NCBI RefSeq assembly: GCF_012641335.1
Contig: NZ_JABAID010000001.1
Coordinates: 434,001 to 498,000, forward strand
Length of the DNA stretch: 64,000 bases
Source: Novosphingobium sp. ERN07
Lineage (GTDB): Bacteria > Pseudomonadota > Alphaproteobacteria > Sphingomonadales > Sphingomonadaceae
Reading direction: 5' to 3'
In this document: piece by piece, positions 26,397 to 34,620 of the stretch
Layout: the number at the start of each line of letters is the position of its first letter
Numbering within the stretch: the stretch's first letter is position 1
Program-made: the position numbers and the translations under genes
The notes under the pieces: model-generated
Database searches by the model: none
What the model saw: only the letters and a program-made list of their open reading frames with translations
What the model was told of the DNA's origin: nothing

Positions 26397-27071
26397 TTGG
26401 CCCAGCCAGAAGACGATCTGCCGGGAGCCGCGAATCGCGGTGATGATAGCACGGGGGCGGACCAGCGTGCCGCCCCGCGCTTCATGCTGCTTATCCGCGC
26501 GGCCAAGCTGATCGTTGACGATACCTGCGAATTTCTCTGCGTGATCCGTGATGCTTCTTCGACGGGTCTGAAGATTCGCCTGTTCAATACGCTGCCGCCG
26601 CACCGTTCGCTGGCGGTGGAAATGAGCAATGGTGATCGTTACCCGCTGGAACTGGTGTGGCACGAGGGTGAGTTTGCAGGCTTCCGCTTTGGCAGCGAAG
26701 TGGATGTGCAGCGCCTGCTGGATGAAAGCCACGGCGCGTTTCCGAAGCGTCAAGTGCGGTTGCGCATCAATCTTGACGGGATATTGCATTCGGGCGGCGA
26801 AGCGTTGCGCGTGGCGTTTCAGGACATTTCGCAGCAGGGCGCGTGCATCGAAAGCGACAAGTGGCTATTGATGAACGAGCTGGTGCGGATCGAAACCGAT
26901 GTGATGCCGCCGCTCTATGCCAAGGTCCGCTGGCGCAGCCACCCGCGCTATGGCGTGTTGTTCGAGCAGACGTTCAAGCTAGATGAACTGGCACGCATTG
27001 CTGCGCCGTTGCAGACAGGCGCACATGCGCACGATGCCCTGGGCCACCCGGAGCGTTTCCGGCGCATCTGA
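26397..27071 (+). CDS. tandem PilZ domain protein (putative c-di-GMP receptor)
   Basis: A 224-residue protein with two PilZ-like halves. The first has QRAAPRF (RxxxR-type) at about 23-29 and DASSTG at about 52-57. The second has KRQVRLRINLDG near 117-128 and DISQQGACIE near 142-151. Both halves retain the (D/N)xSxxG motif of c-di-GMP-binding PilZ domains, but their arginine motifs are partly divergent, so binding by each half is uncertain. TTG 26397 after AAGGGGAAAGGG is the most likely start. It precedes the polyprenyl-sugar block on the same strand but is separated from it by 124 bp. Confidence 0.75.
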   Translation: MAQPEDDLPGAANRGDDSTGADQRAAPRFMLLIRAAKLIVDDTCEFLCVIRDASSTGLKIRLFNTLPPHRSLAVEMSNGDRYPLELVWHEGEFAGFRFGSEVDVQRLLDESHGAFPKRQVRLRINLDGILHSGGEALRVAFQDISQQGACIESDKWLLMNELVRIETDVMPPLYAKVRWRSHPRYGVLFEQTFKLDELARIAAPLQTGAHAHDALGHPERFRRI

Positions 27072-27195
27072 CGCTGCGATTGAAGCGGCGCACGGCGGGG
27101 AAACTTTCGCCAATCCCGCGTGTATCGTTAACCATCCTTTATCCATTTTCCTTCACCTCTGACACCAGCGAAGAGCGCTTGAGACGGGGGTTTTG

Positions 27196-28803
27196 ATGGT
27201 TAACGGGACGATTCGCGCCACGGGTGCGGCCTCAGCGAACCAGAGCCGTAAGGTTGACGTTGCAATCATCGGAGCGGGGCCGGCCGGGCTGACCGCCGGA
27301 TACCTTCTGACCAAGCGTGGCTTTTCGGTGGCGATCATCGAAAAGGACGAGACGTATGTGGGGGGCATCAGCCGCACGGTGGAGCACGAAGGCTACCGCT
27401 TCGATATCGGCGGACACCGCTTCTTTTCGAAGAGCCAGCAGGTGGTCGACCTTTGGAACGAGATTCTGCCGGATGACTTCATCCAGCGCCCGCGCATGAG
27501 CCGTATCTATTACGAGGGCAAGTTCTACTCGTATCCGTTGCGCGCGTTCGAAGCGTTGTGGAACTTGGGCATCGTGCGTTCGACCTTGTGCATGGCAAGC
27601 TTTGCCAAGGCCAAGGCGTTTCCGAACCGCAAGGTCAAGAGCTTCGAGGACTGGACGATCAACCAGTTCGGCAGCAAACTTTATTCGATCTTCTTCAAGA
27701 CCTATACCGAGAAGGTCTGGGGGATGCCCTGCGATGAGATGAGCGCTGACTGGGCCGCGCAACGCATCAAGGGCCTGTCGCTATGGGGTGCGGTCACCGA
27801 TGGTCTGAAGCGCAGCCTGGGCCTCAACAAGCGCCCGAATGACGGGATGCAGACCAAGACCCTGCTGGAAACCTTCCGCTACCCGCGCCTTGGGCCGGGC
27901 ATGATGTGGGATGCCGCGCGCGACAAGATTCTGGCCACCGGCAAGGGCGAAGTGCTGATGGGCCATGCCTTCAAGCAGCTTGCCGCCGATGGGCAGGGCG
28001 GCTGGCGTCTGTCCGCCACCGGCGCGCAGGGCGATGTGGTGATCGAGGCCGCCCACGCCATCAGTTCTGCACCGATGCGCGAACTGGGCGCACGCCTGCA
28101 CCCGCTGCCGGCGACATCGCTGGAAGGCAGCCGTTTGAAATATCGCGACTTCCTGACCGTTGCGTTGAAGATCCGTTCGGAGGAACTGTTCCCCGACAAC
28201 TGGATCTATATTCACGACAGCAAGGTGAAAGTCGGTCGCATCCAGAACTTCCGTTCATGGTCGCCCGAAATGGTGCCTGATGACAGCGTGGCCTGCGTGG
28301 GGCTGGAATACTTCTGCTTCGAAGGCGACGATCTGTGGGATTCCTCGGACGATGATCTGATCGCGCTGGCGACGAAGGAAATGACGATCCTTGGTCTCGT
28401 CAGCCCGGAAAAGGTGATCGGCGGCGTGGTGGTGCGTCAGGAAAAAGCCTATCCGGTCTATGACGATGAATATGCCGCCAATGTGCTGGCCATGCGCACC
28501 GAACTGGAAGCTGCGCACCCAACGCTGCACCTTGTCGGACGGAACGGGATGCACCGCTACAACAATCAGGATCACGCGATGATGACCGCGATGCTGACGG
28601 TTGAGAACATCGCCGCAGGCGCGCGCCAATATGATACCTGGTGCGTGAACGAGGACGCGGAATATCATGAGGCGGGCGACGAGGGGGCCGAGAAGATCAT
28701 TCCTGCGCGCACCGCGTTGAGCGAGGATCAGGCCGCAGCGCTGGCATCGGTGCGCGCCGTGCCCGAACGGATCGTGGCCGAAAAGCCTGCGAAAGCTGCC
28801 TGA
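27196..28803 (+). CDS. FAD-dependent NAD(P)-binding oxidoreductase (COG1232/UDP-galactopyranose mutase-like)
   Basis: A 535-residue flavoprotein. The FAD dinucleotide motif is [21 protein letters not shown] (about 23-43), followed by [25 protein letters not shown], the second FAD block of the protoporphyrinogen oxidase/UDP-galactopyranose mutase superfamily. The C-terminal FAD block is [17 protein letters not shown]. The sequence [27 protein letters not shown] is typical of flavoproteins found in lipid-linked sugar clusters. The next two genes encode a GtrA flippase and a GT-C-like membrane protein, so it probably modifies or rearranges a sugar or polyprenyl donor. The exact reaction is unknown. 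Confidence 0.8.
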   Translation: MVNGTIRATGAASANQSRKVDVAIIGAGPAGLTAGYLLTKRGFSVAIIEKDETYVGGISRTVEHEGYRFDIGGHRFFSKSQQVVDLWNEILPDDFIQRPRMSRIYYEGKFYSYPLRAFEALWNLGIVRSTLCMASFAKAKAFPNRKVKSFEDWTINQFGSKLYSIFFKTYTEKVWGMPCDEMSADWAAQRIKGLSLWGAVTDGLKRSLGLNKRPNDGMQTKTLLETFRYPRLGPGMMWDAARDKILATGKGEVLMGHAFKQLAADGQGGWRLSATGAQGDVVIEAAHAISSAPMRELGARLHPLPATSLEGSRLKYRDFLTVALKIRSEELFPDNWIYIHDSKVKVGRIQNFRSWSPEMVPDDSVACVGLEYFCFEGDDLWDSSDDDLIALATKEMTILGLVSPEKVIGGVVVRQEKAYPVYDDEYAANVLAMRTELEAAHPTLHLVGRNGMHRYNNQDHAMMTAMLTVENIAAGARQYDTWCVNEDAEYHEAGDEGAEKIIPARTALSEDQAAALASVRAVPERIVAEKPAKAA

Positions 28804-28814
28804 CTGTAACTCTG

Positions 28815-29237
28815 ATGTCGGAAATGAACAGGATGATCCTGCCGATGATCGACCGCCTGCGCCGCGTGACCTTATTGCGCTATCTGCTTGCCAGCGTGGG
28901 GGCGTTGGCGGTGGATATGGGGTCTTTCCTTGCGCTGCTGGCGCTGGGCACGATCCCGGTGGCCGCGTCTGCCGTAGGCTATTCACTGGGCATCGTGGCA
29001 CACTGGCTACTGTCTAGTCGGGCCGTGTTTACCGATGCGGTCGCCGCCGAACGTGGTGCGCGCAACCGGCAGAAGGCCCTGTTTGTTGGCTCGGCGCTGG
29101 TCGGGCTGGGGCTGACCACGCTGATCGTGGCGGCAGGAACGATGGCGGGCGTAGATTCGCGCCTAGCCAAGATCGCGGCGATCGGAGCGAGCTTCACGGC
29201 CACATGGCTCTTGCGCAAGCGGGTTGTCTTTCAGTGA
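28815..29237 (+). CDS. GtrA family membrane protein
   Basis: A 140-residue protein with four TM helices, the GtrA/DPMS family layout: LRYLLASVGALAVDMGSFLALL (TM1), IPVAASAVGYSLGIVAHWLLSSRAVF (TM2), then two more ending FTATWLLRKRVVF. Members flip or present polyprenyl-phosphate-linked sugars across the inner membrane. It lies 11 bp after the flavoprotein and overlaps the next gene, supporting a single operon. Confidence 0.88.
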   Translation: MSEMNRMILPMIDRLRRVTLLRYLLASVGALAVDMGSFLALLALGTIPVAASAVGYSLGIVAHWLLSSRAVFTDAVAAERGARNRQKALFVGSALVGLGLTTLIVAAGTMAGVDSRLAKIAAIGASFTATWLLRKRVVFQ

Positions 29238-31015
29238 GAAGAGGAGCCTTCGCGGGTTCTTTGGGCGAAGAATCGGGGGCTTCCACACCGTGGCGCGCGG
29301 TGCTGGCAGTGTGGCTGCTGGGCGCGGCGCTGATGCTGGCCGCGGGGTGGGGAAGCTTCTCTCCCGCGCGTTTCCTTGATGGCGACGATGCCTTGCGCCT
29401 GCAACAGGTGCGCGATCTGCTGGCCGGACAAGGCTGGTTCGACCTGACACAGTATCGCATCGCGCCGCCCGATGGCGTGCCCATGCACTGGACGCGCATA
29501 GTGGATGTGCCGATTGCGGCGGTGATCTTGCTGTTGCGGCCGCTGATTGGCGCAGCGCAGGCAGAAGTCGTGGCTATCGTGCTGGTGCCACTGCTGACGC
29601 TGCTGGCGGCAATGGCGCTGACGGCACGATTGGCCGCGCGCTTTTTCGGAGCGAAAGCAGGGGCCATTGCGGCGCTGCTGGTGCTGGCCGCCGTGCCTGC
29701 ATCGTTCCGCATGATGCCGCTGCGCATCGATCATCATGGCTGGCAATACGTGCTGGCGCTGGTAGCGCTGAACGGCATGGTTTCACGCTCTGCGCGGCCG
29801 GGTGGCGTGGTGGCAGGACTGGCGCTGGCGCTTTCACTGGCCATATCGCTTGAAGCGCTGCCGCTGGCGGTGATATTTGCGGGCGTTTGCGCCGTGCGTT
29901 TGCTGCGTGGCGACGATCGCTGGCTGGGCAGTTATATGGTCAGCCTTGCGCTGGGTGGCGTGGCGCTGTTTTTGGCGACGCGCGGCGCGGTTGGCCTTGC
30001 CGATTATTGCGATGCGCTTTCGCCCGTGCATCTGGCGGTGTTCTTATGGGTGGCGGGGGTTTGCGGCCTTATCCTGCCCCGGCTGCGGACGCGGCCTCCG
30101 GCGCTTGGCTTGATCGTTCTGGGCATTGCCGGATTGGGGGCGCTGGCGATTATGGGCCTGCGCGCGCCGCAGTGCCTTTCTGCCGATGCCTTTGGCGCGC
30201 TCGATCCTCTGGTCAAAAAGGTCTGGCTCGGCTCGGTGGCTGAAGGTTTGCCGTTCTGGCGGCAGGGCCTTGTCCTTGGCGCGACGATGGTGCTGCTTCC
30301 GGCGCTGGGCCTGCTGGCCTGCTGGCGCCTGTGGCGCAAGGCGCGCGATGGGCAGCAGCGCGAACTCTGGGTGGACATGGCCCTGCTGCTGGGCGGGGCG
30401 ACGCTTATCGGCCTACTCGTGGCGCGTGCCTCTGCCGTGGCCTGCCTCTTTGCGGCGGTGCCTGCGGCTTGGCAGGTGCTTGATCAGATCGCGCGGTGGT
30501 CAGCCGACCCGCTGTTGCTGCGCCGCTTTGCGCGTGTGCCCCTGATCGTGGCGCTGTTCGTGCCGGGGGCGCTGGTCGGCATGGGAGCATCGGCCTTCGA
30601 TCCACCCAAGCCCGCAGTGCGCCGATCGACGCAGGCGTGCGACTTTGCGGCGCTGGCGCCTCAGATCGCCGCGATGCCGCGCACCACGATCCTTTCGGGG
30701 CTGGACATCGGGCCGACGCTGCTTGTGACCAGCCAGCACACCGTTATCGCCACCGCGCATCACCGCGCCAGCGCCGCGATGCGTGATCTGATCCTGGCCT
30801 TCCTTGGCCCTGATCACGGCGCGCGAGCAATCATGGCGCGGCGCGGTGCGACTATGGTGGTGATCTGCCCGACAGGCAGCGAATCGCGCGTCTACCGCAA
30901 GCTCGCGCCAGATGGCTTCATGGCGCATCTGGTGAAGGGGAAAGTGCCCTATTGGCTGGAGCCGGTTCTGGTTGACGCCAAGTCCGGCGTAAAGGTCTGG
31001 CGCGTCAGACAGTAG
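29234..31015 (+). CDS. GT-C-like polytopic membrane protein (STT3/AglB-like N-terminal region)
   Basis: A 593-residue protein with about 11-12 TM helices and a soluble C-terminal domain of about 130 residues. The N-terminal loop RFLDGDDALRLQQVRDLLAGQGWFD resembles the first acidic catalytic loop of GT-C enzymes such as oligosaccharyl- and mannosyltransferases. HWTRIVDVP and RMMPLRIDHHGWQYVLALV echo the second acidic/His loop. It probably transfers sugar from a polyprenyl donor outside the inner membrane. GTG 29234 forms a GTGA overlap with the GtrA stop; an ATG at 29204 would overlap more. Its 3' end overlaps the convergent oxygenase gene by 11 nt. Confidence 0.72.
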   Translation: MRRGAFAGSLGEESGASTPWRAVLAVWLLGAALMLAAGWGSFSPARFLDGDDALRLQQVRDLLAGQGWFDLTQYRIAPPDGVPMHWTRIVDVPIAAVILLLRPLIGAAQAEVVAIVLVPLLTLLAAMALTARLAARFFGAKAGAIAALLVLAAVPASFRMMPLRIDHHGWQYVLALVALNGMVSRSARPGGVVAGLALALSLAISLEALPLAVIFAGVCAVRLLRGDDRWLGSYMVSLALGGVALFLATRGAVGLADYCDALSPVHLAVFLWVAGVCGLILPRLRTRPPALGLIVLGIAGLGALAIMGLRAPQCLSADAFGALDPLVKKVWLGSVAEGLPFWRQGLVLGATMVLLPALGLLACWRLWRKARDGQQRELWVDMALLLGGATLIGLLVARASAVACLFAAVPAAWQVLDQIARWSADPLLLRRFARVPLIVALFVPGALVGMGASAFDPPKPAVRRSTQACDFAALAPQIAAMPRTTILSGLDIGPTLLVTSQHTVIATAHHRASAAMRDLILAFLGPDHGARAIMARRGATMVVICPTGSESRVYRKLAPDGFMAHLVKGKVPYWLEPVLVDAKSGVKVWRVRQ

Positions 31016-32504
31016 GCCTTGCAATATCGAACGCCACGCTCATGCGAAGGCCCGAACCGAATGCGCGCGTGCCATGCCACATCGTTGACGGGAAGATGAC
31101 GAGGCGACCTTCTTTTGGCTCGATAGCGTTGAGGCTGGAAAGCCCGAGGTTCAGCCCTTCTTCTGGCTCGCCGAGAACAAGCCAGCCTGCGGGGGCAGGG
31201 CCACGCTCCTGGGCGGTCGGGACTGCGACATAGAACGCACTGCTGAACCAGCCATAGGGGTGGATATGGCTGACGTGCCGCCCTTTCTGATCGAGACGAA
31301 TTGACCAAGCCGCAGCGAAGCGGAGTGGGCGATCGCGCCGAACGTCCAGTTGAGGATGCGCAAACCCGGCGTTTGGCATGGTCGATTCGGGCAATGCGGC
31401 GATATGTTGGCGGTAGGCATCAAGGACGGCTGCACGCAGTGCGCGTATCGGTGCCTCGGGGCGTGAGAACAGCGCGCCATCAGTTTGCGTTCCGCCCCTG
31501 ACGGATTGTTCCAGAGGGTGCGCGGCCGTTGCATGCATGGAACCGATGGTTTGGCGCAACTGCGCCATCGGCAGACCGCCTCCCAGATCGTGGGTCGAAA
31601 CCAGACCGGGCTGCCCTTCTAGCCATTCGCTGCGCGGGTCGTTCAGCATACGCCAAGCTAGCGAGACGTACGACCACGCGTAGATTGCCGCATCGGTTGA
31701 TAGTACGGGGGCCGCCATGTCGCAGCATTGTTCGGGACGCGCCATGCGCAAAGCGTGGCGCATCCGGTAGAGCAGCCCGGTCAGATCAGATGCAGGTGAA
31801 AGTGCGGCGAACACGGGGTCTGCGCGCGTCGGCGAACCGCTTTCCGACAGTGCAATGGCCTCGCTTTCGCGCAGGAAGAGTTGGTCGCCCAATGCCCTGC
31901 GGGCACGGGCAATCGTTTCGATCGCATCGGTGAAAAACGTGGCGCGGAACTGAATCGACAACCGAAGCTGCCACAATGCGACGTTGCGCGGATCGCGGTG
32001 TAGCGCGCGATCAAGACTTTCGAGATATGATCCACGTTCGCCCTGTTGCCAACGCAACCTGCTGGCAAGCCAGTGACCTTCGCCCCACGCCGGATTTGCG
32101 TCCAAAGCACGATCGAGAAACGCCAGGGCGGCCGGCGTATCCCCGGATTGCACAAGGGCCGCAGCGTAGCCCTGCATCGCCTGTGCCGAGGGCGCAATCT
32201 TCAGCAGCCCATCGAACGTGTCGACCGCATCTTTGCCGATTTCGATTTCGATCTGCGCCAGGCCATTGATGATGCTGGGATCGTTGGGCGCGAGCGACTT
32301 TGCCCGCTGCATCGCGACAAGAGCTTCGTTGCCATCGTCAATCGCGCGGTGAAGCAAGCCCAAGGCCTGCCAATAACGGGGGTAGGCTGTGGCATCTGGC
32401 TGATCTGCCATTCCCAGAAGGCGGGCAATCCACTGCTCCTCGGCCCCGGAGCCGATGGCATCGAAGGCCTGATCGCAAAGTTGGTGGAGAGGCAATCCGT
32501 TCAT
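31005..32504 (-). CDS. TPR protein with C-terminal 2OG-Fe(II) oxygenase domain
   Basis: A 499-residue cytoplasmic protein. Residues about 40-230 form degenerate tetratricopeptide repeats (for example AMQRAKSLAPNDPSIINGLAQ and FLDRALDANPAWGEGHWLAS). The C-terminal 170 residues match the putative 2OG-Fe(II) oxygenase family. Iron-ligand candidates are the His residues in GRHVSHIHPYGWFSSAFYV (about 411-413) and in LVIFPSTMWHGTRAF (about 475), with an Arg for 2-oxoglutarate in SGLRMSVAFDI. It follows a TPR-sulfotransferase with 6 bp between them, so the two are co-transcribed; both having TPR arms suggests a shared protein substrate. The substrate is unknown. Confidence 0.82.
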   Translation of the reverse strand: MNGLPLHQLCDQAFDAIGSGAEEQWIARLLGMADQPDATAYPRYWQALGLLHRAIDDGNEALVAMQRAKSLAPNDPSIINGLAQIEIEIGKDAVDTFDGLLKIAPSAQAMQGYAAALVQSGDTPAALAFLDRALDANPAWGEGHWLASRLRWQQGERGSYLESLDRALHRDPRNVALWQLRLSIQFRATFFTDAIETIARARRALGDQLFLRESEAIALSESGSPTRADPVFAALSPASDLTGLLYRMRHALRMARPEQCCDMAAPVLSTDAAIYAWSYVSLAWRMLNDPRSEWLEGQPGLVSTHDLGGGLPMAQLRQTIGSMHATAAHPLEQSVRGGTQTDGALFSRPEAPIRALRAAVLDAYRQHIAALPESTMPNAGFAHPQLDVRRDRPLRFAAAWSIRLDQKGRHVSHIHPYGWFSSAFYVAVPTAQERGPAPAGWLVLGEPEEGLNLGLSSLNAIEPKEGRLVIFPSTMWHGTRAFGSGLRMSVAFDIARPTV

Positions 32505-32510
32505 TCCCCA

Positions 32511-34538
32511 TCACGCGGGATCGGCGGCTGCGAAAACAGAGCCGTAACCGTAGCGCTTTGCCCAAGGATCGAGCGTCGGCAGGACATGGTTGATCTGCTG
32601 CCTATACCGTTCCCACCGACCGGCAGCGCGCGTGTAGATCTTCTCGGTGACCTGTGCATAGCTGGGCGTGCGGATGTATCCGCGATCGACTGCCGTCTGT
32701 TGATGGTCCAACATGTCCTCGGTCCAGCCCAGACCAAGAAACCCGACCAAGCGTTCGGTTTCGCCGCGGGTATCGGCGATCAGATCTTCGTAGTGGATTT
32801 GATGAACGTTCAGATCCATCGCGTCCCTGCTTTCTTCCCAGTAGGTCAGAGCAGCGTCATACGTCAGCGCTGCGCTTTCGATATCGAGAAAGCTGGCCAT
32901 CGACCGGTTGAGATGGAAGTTCTGCATAAAGCAGCTGAGGACGCAATCGCAGGGGTGGCGAACCGCAAAGATGAATTTCGCGTCTGGAAACAAGCGGTGA
33001 ATCAACGGTGCGCGAAGCATGTTGAGTGGTAGCTTGTCGATGATCATGGCGCCATCTGGAACAGGGGCGAGCTCGTTGACCTTATCGAAATAATGCTCTC
33101 GCAACGCTTCGACCTGATCGGTCGTTAGATTTGCGATCTCGGACAAATGGCCGACTTCTTCGTGGATGGCAGCCATGATCGGCTGCTCTTCTAGCACATG
33201 CGTGCGATCGTGCCCCATCAGCACCGTGTCCAGAAGCGTCGTGCCAGAGCGGGGGAAGCCCACCAGAAACGCCGGGGAAGGGCGCTCTGCTACCGGTGCT
33301 GCCGACCATGATGCAAGCCATTGGCGATCAAGCGTGCCATCCAGAGATTTGATGTAATTGCGATAGTCGTCACGACCGAAATCTGCCGACAGCGGGTGGC
33401 GCGCCGTTGCCTCGTTCATCGCGACGAAGGCATCGTAAGCGGTCTGAACATCGCCGAGGCGGTCTGCGATGCCGCCCATAAGCTGTGCCCGCAAGCCTTC
33501 GTCGACAGGACCATCGGGTGCGATTTGCACAAGCAGATCGCGGGCCTTTTCGAAATCGCCATTGCGGCGGGCCAGCATGGCGCGCAGTGCAAGGATCTGA
33601 TCGCCCTGGGCACCTGCCGCGTCGGCCTGTGCCAGCAAGGCCTCCAGTTCGGCAATGCGGTTGCTTTGTTCGAAGAGGCTGCCCAGATTGAGATAGGCCT
33701 CGGCGCAACGCGGATCGAGCGTGAGCGCCTGACGAAAGCCCTGCTCGGCTTTCTCAAACTCAGCAAGGGCCACGAACGTCAGCGCGGTGTCCACCGTTAT
33801 CGCTGCATTTCGCGGATCGAGCCGCAGCGCTTCGACAAGGCACGGAAGCGCTTCCTGATGCCGCCGCAGATAGTTCAAAGTTCGTCCCAGAGCCTGCCAC
33901 GCCAGCGGATTTTGCGGAGCGATGGAACGCGCCCGTTCAGCGGCAGGCAGTGCCTTGGCAAAATCGCGCGCCGCTACAAGCGCTGTGGCATAGTTGACGG
34001 TGAGGGTCGGTTCCGTGGGCGCGCGTTGTAGGGCGGTTTCGAACATCGCCACTGCTTCAACGTTCTGGCCGCTTTCTAGCAGCGCGTTTCCGAGGTTGTT
34101 GCGTGCTGCCACGTCGGCAGGGTCGATTTGCAACAAGCGCTTGAACGCAGCAATGGCATCCGCATGGCGGCCTAGGCTTTTGAGCAGATCGGCACGCAGA
34201 CGCAGAAAGTCTGCAAGATTGGAAAATTCGGGCTGCGCGCAGATGCGGAGCGCCGCATCGGCATCCTTCAGATCGCCAAGAACCTTAGCGTAGTTGAACG
34301 CAAGGCCGGGGTCGCGTGGCGCCAGGGCACGCGCTTTTTCGAGAAGCGTTCTTCCCGCCAGAAGATCGCCGGACTGGATGTGGGCAATGGCCACGATTTG
34401 CAGCAGCGCGGGATCCGGGCGCGAACGCTGCAACACGTTTGCGCCAAGTCTTGCAGCATCCGCAGCGCGTCCCGCGTGCAGAAGTCGCAGTACATCATGC
34501 GGGCCGGGGGTGCCTTTAGGCTGCATCATCGTCGCCAA
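32511..34538 (-). CDS. TPR-containing sulfotransferase
   Basis: A 675-residue protein. About ten tetratricopeptide repeats occupy residues 10-400 (for example AFKRLLQIDPADVAARNNLGNALLESGQ and AFRQALTLDPRCAEAYLNLGSLFEQ). The C-terminal domain is a PAPS-dependent sulfotransferase. The 5'-phosphosulfate loop is VGFPRSGTTLLDTVL (about 424-438), and the 3'-phosphate-binding segment is FIFAVRHPCDCVLSCFMQ. HYEDLIADTRGETERLVGFLG is the conserved C-terminal block. TPR-sulfotransferases resemble tyrosylprotein sulfotransferases, so a peptide or protein acceptor is plausible. Downstream on the same strand lies the 2OG oxygenase; upstream is a large TonB receptor. Confidence 0.88.
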   Translation of the reverse strand: MATMMQPKGTPGPHDVLRLLHAGRAADAARLGANVLQRSRPDPALLQIVAIAHIQSGDLLAGRTLLEKARALAPRDPGLAFNYAKVLGDLKDADAALRICAQPEFSNLADFLRLRADLLKSLGRHADAIAAFKRLLQIDPADVAARNNLGNALLESGQNVEAVAMFETALQRAPTEPTLTVNYATALVAARDFAKALPAAERARSIAPQNPLAWQALGRTLNYLRRHQEALPCLVEALRLDPRNAAITVDTALTFVALAEFEKAEQGFRQALTLDPRCAEAYLNLGSLFEQSNRIAELEALLAQADAAGAQGDQILALRAMLARRNGDFEKARDLLVQIAPDGPVDEGLRAQLMGGIADRLGDVQTAYDAFVAMNEATARHPLSADFGRDDYRNYIKSLDGTLDRQWLASWSAAPVAERPSPAFLVGFPRSGTTLLDTVLMGHDRTHVLEEQPIMAAIHEEVGHLSEIANLTTDQVEALREHYFDKVNELAPVPDGAMIIDKLPLNMLRAPLIHRLFPDAKFIFAVRHPCDCVLSCFMQNFHLNRSMASFLDIESAALTYDAALTYWEESRDAMDLNVHQIHYEDLIADTRGETERLVGFLGLGWTEDMLDHQQTAVDRGYIRTPSYAQVTEKIYTRAAGRWERYRQQINHVLPTLDPWAKRYGYGSVFAAADPA

Positions 34539-34565
34539 GTCTAATCAGCTATTCTTGATATGGAA

Positions 34566-34592
34566 ATGGCGGGCTTCCGAGAAGCCCGCCAT
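34566..34592 (-). terminator. intrinsic terminator of the 1013-residue TonB receptor gene
   Basis: Perfect 12-bp stem (ATGGCGGGCTTC 34566-34577 with GAAGCCCGCCAT 34581-34592), 3-nt loop, followed on the minus strand by TTTCC. It separates the receptor from the sulfotransferase/oxygenase pair, so read-through would be needed for a single mRNA. Confidence 0.85.
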
Positions 34593-34620
34593 CCCCATCG
34601 TTTCGTTCTGTCCCGAAAGA

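Noticed and set aside
27127..27136. CtrA-like half-site (TTAACCAT) upstream of the flavoprotein gene
   Set aside because: The second TTAA at the required 7-bp spacing is missing; single half-sites occur by chance.
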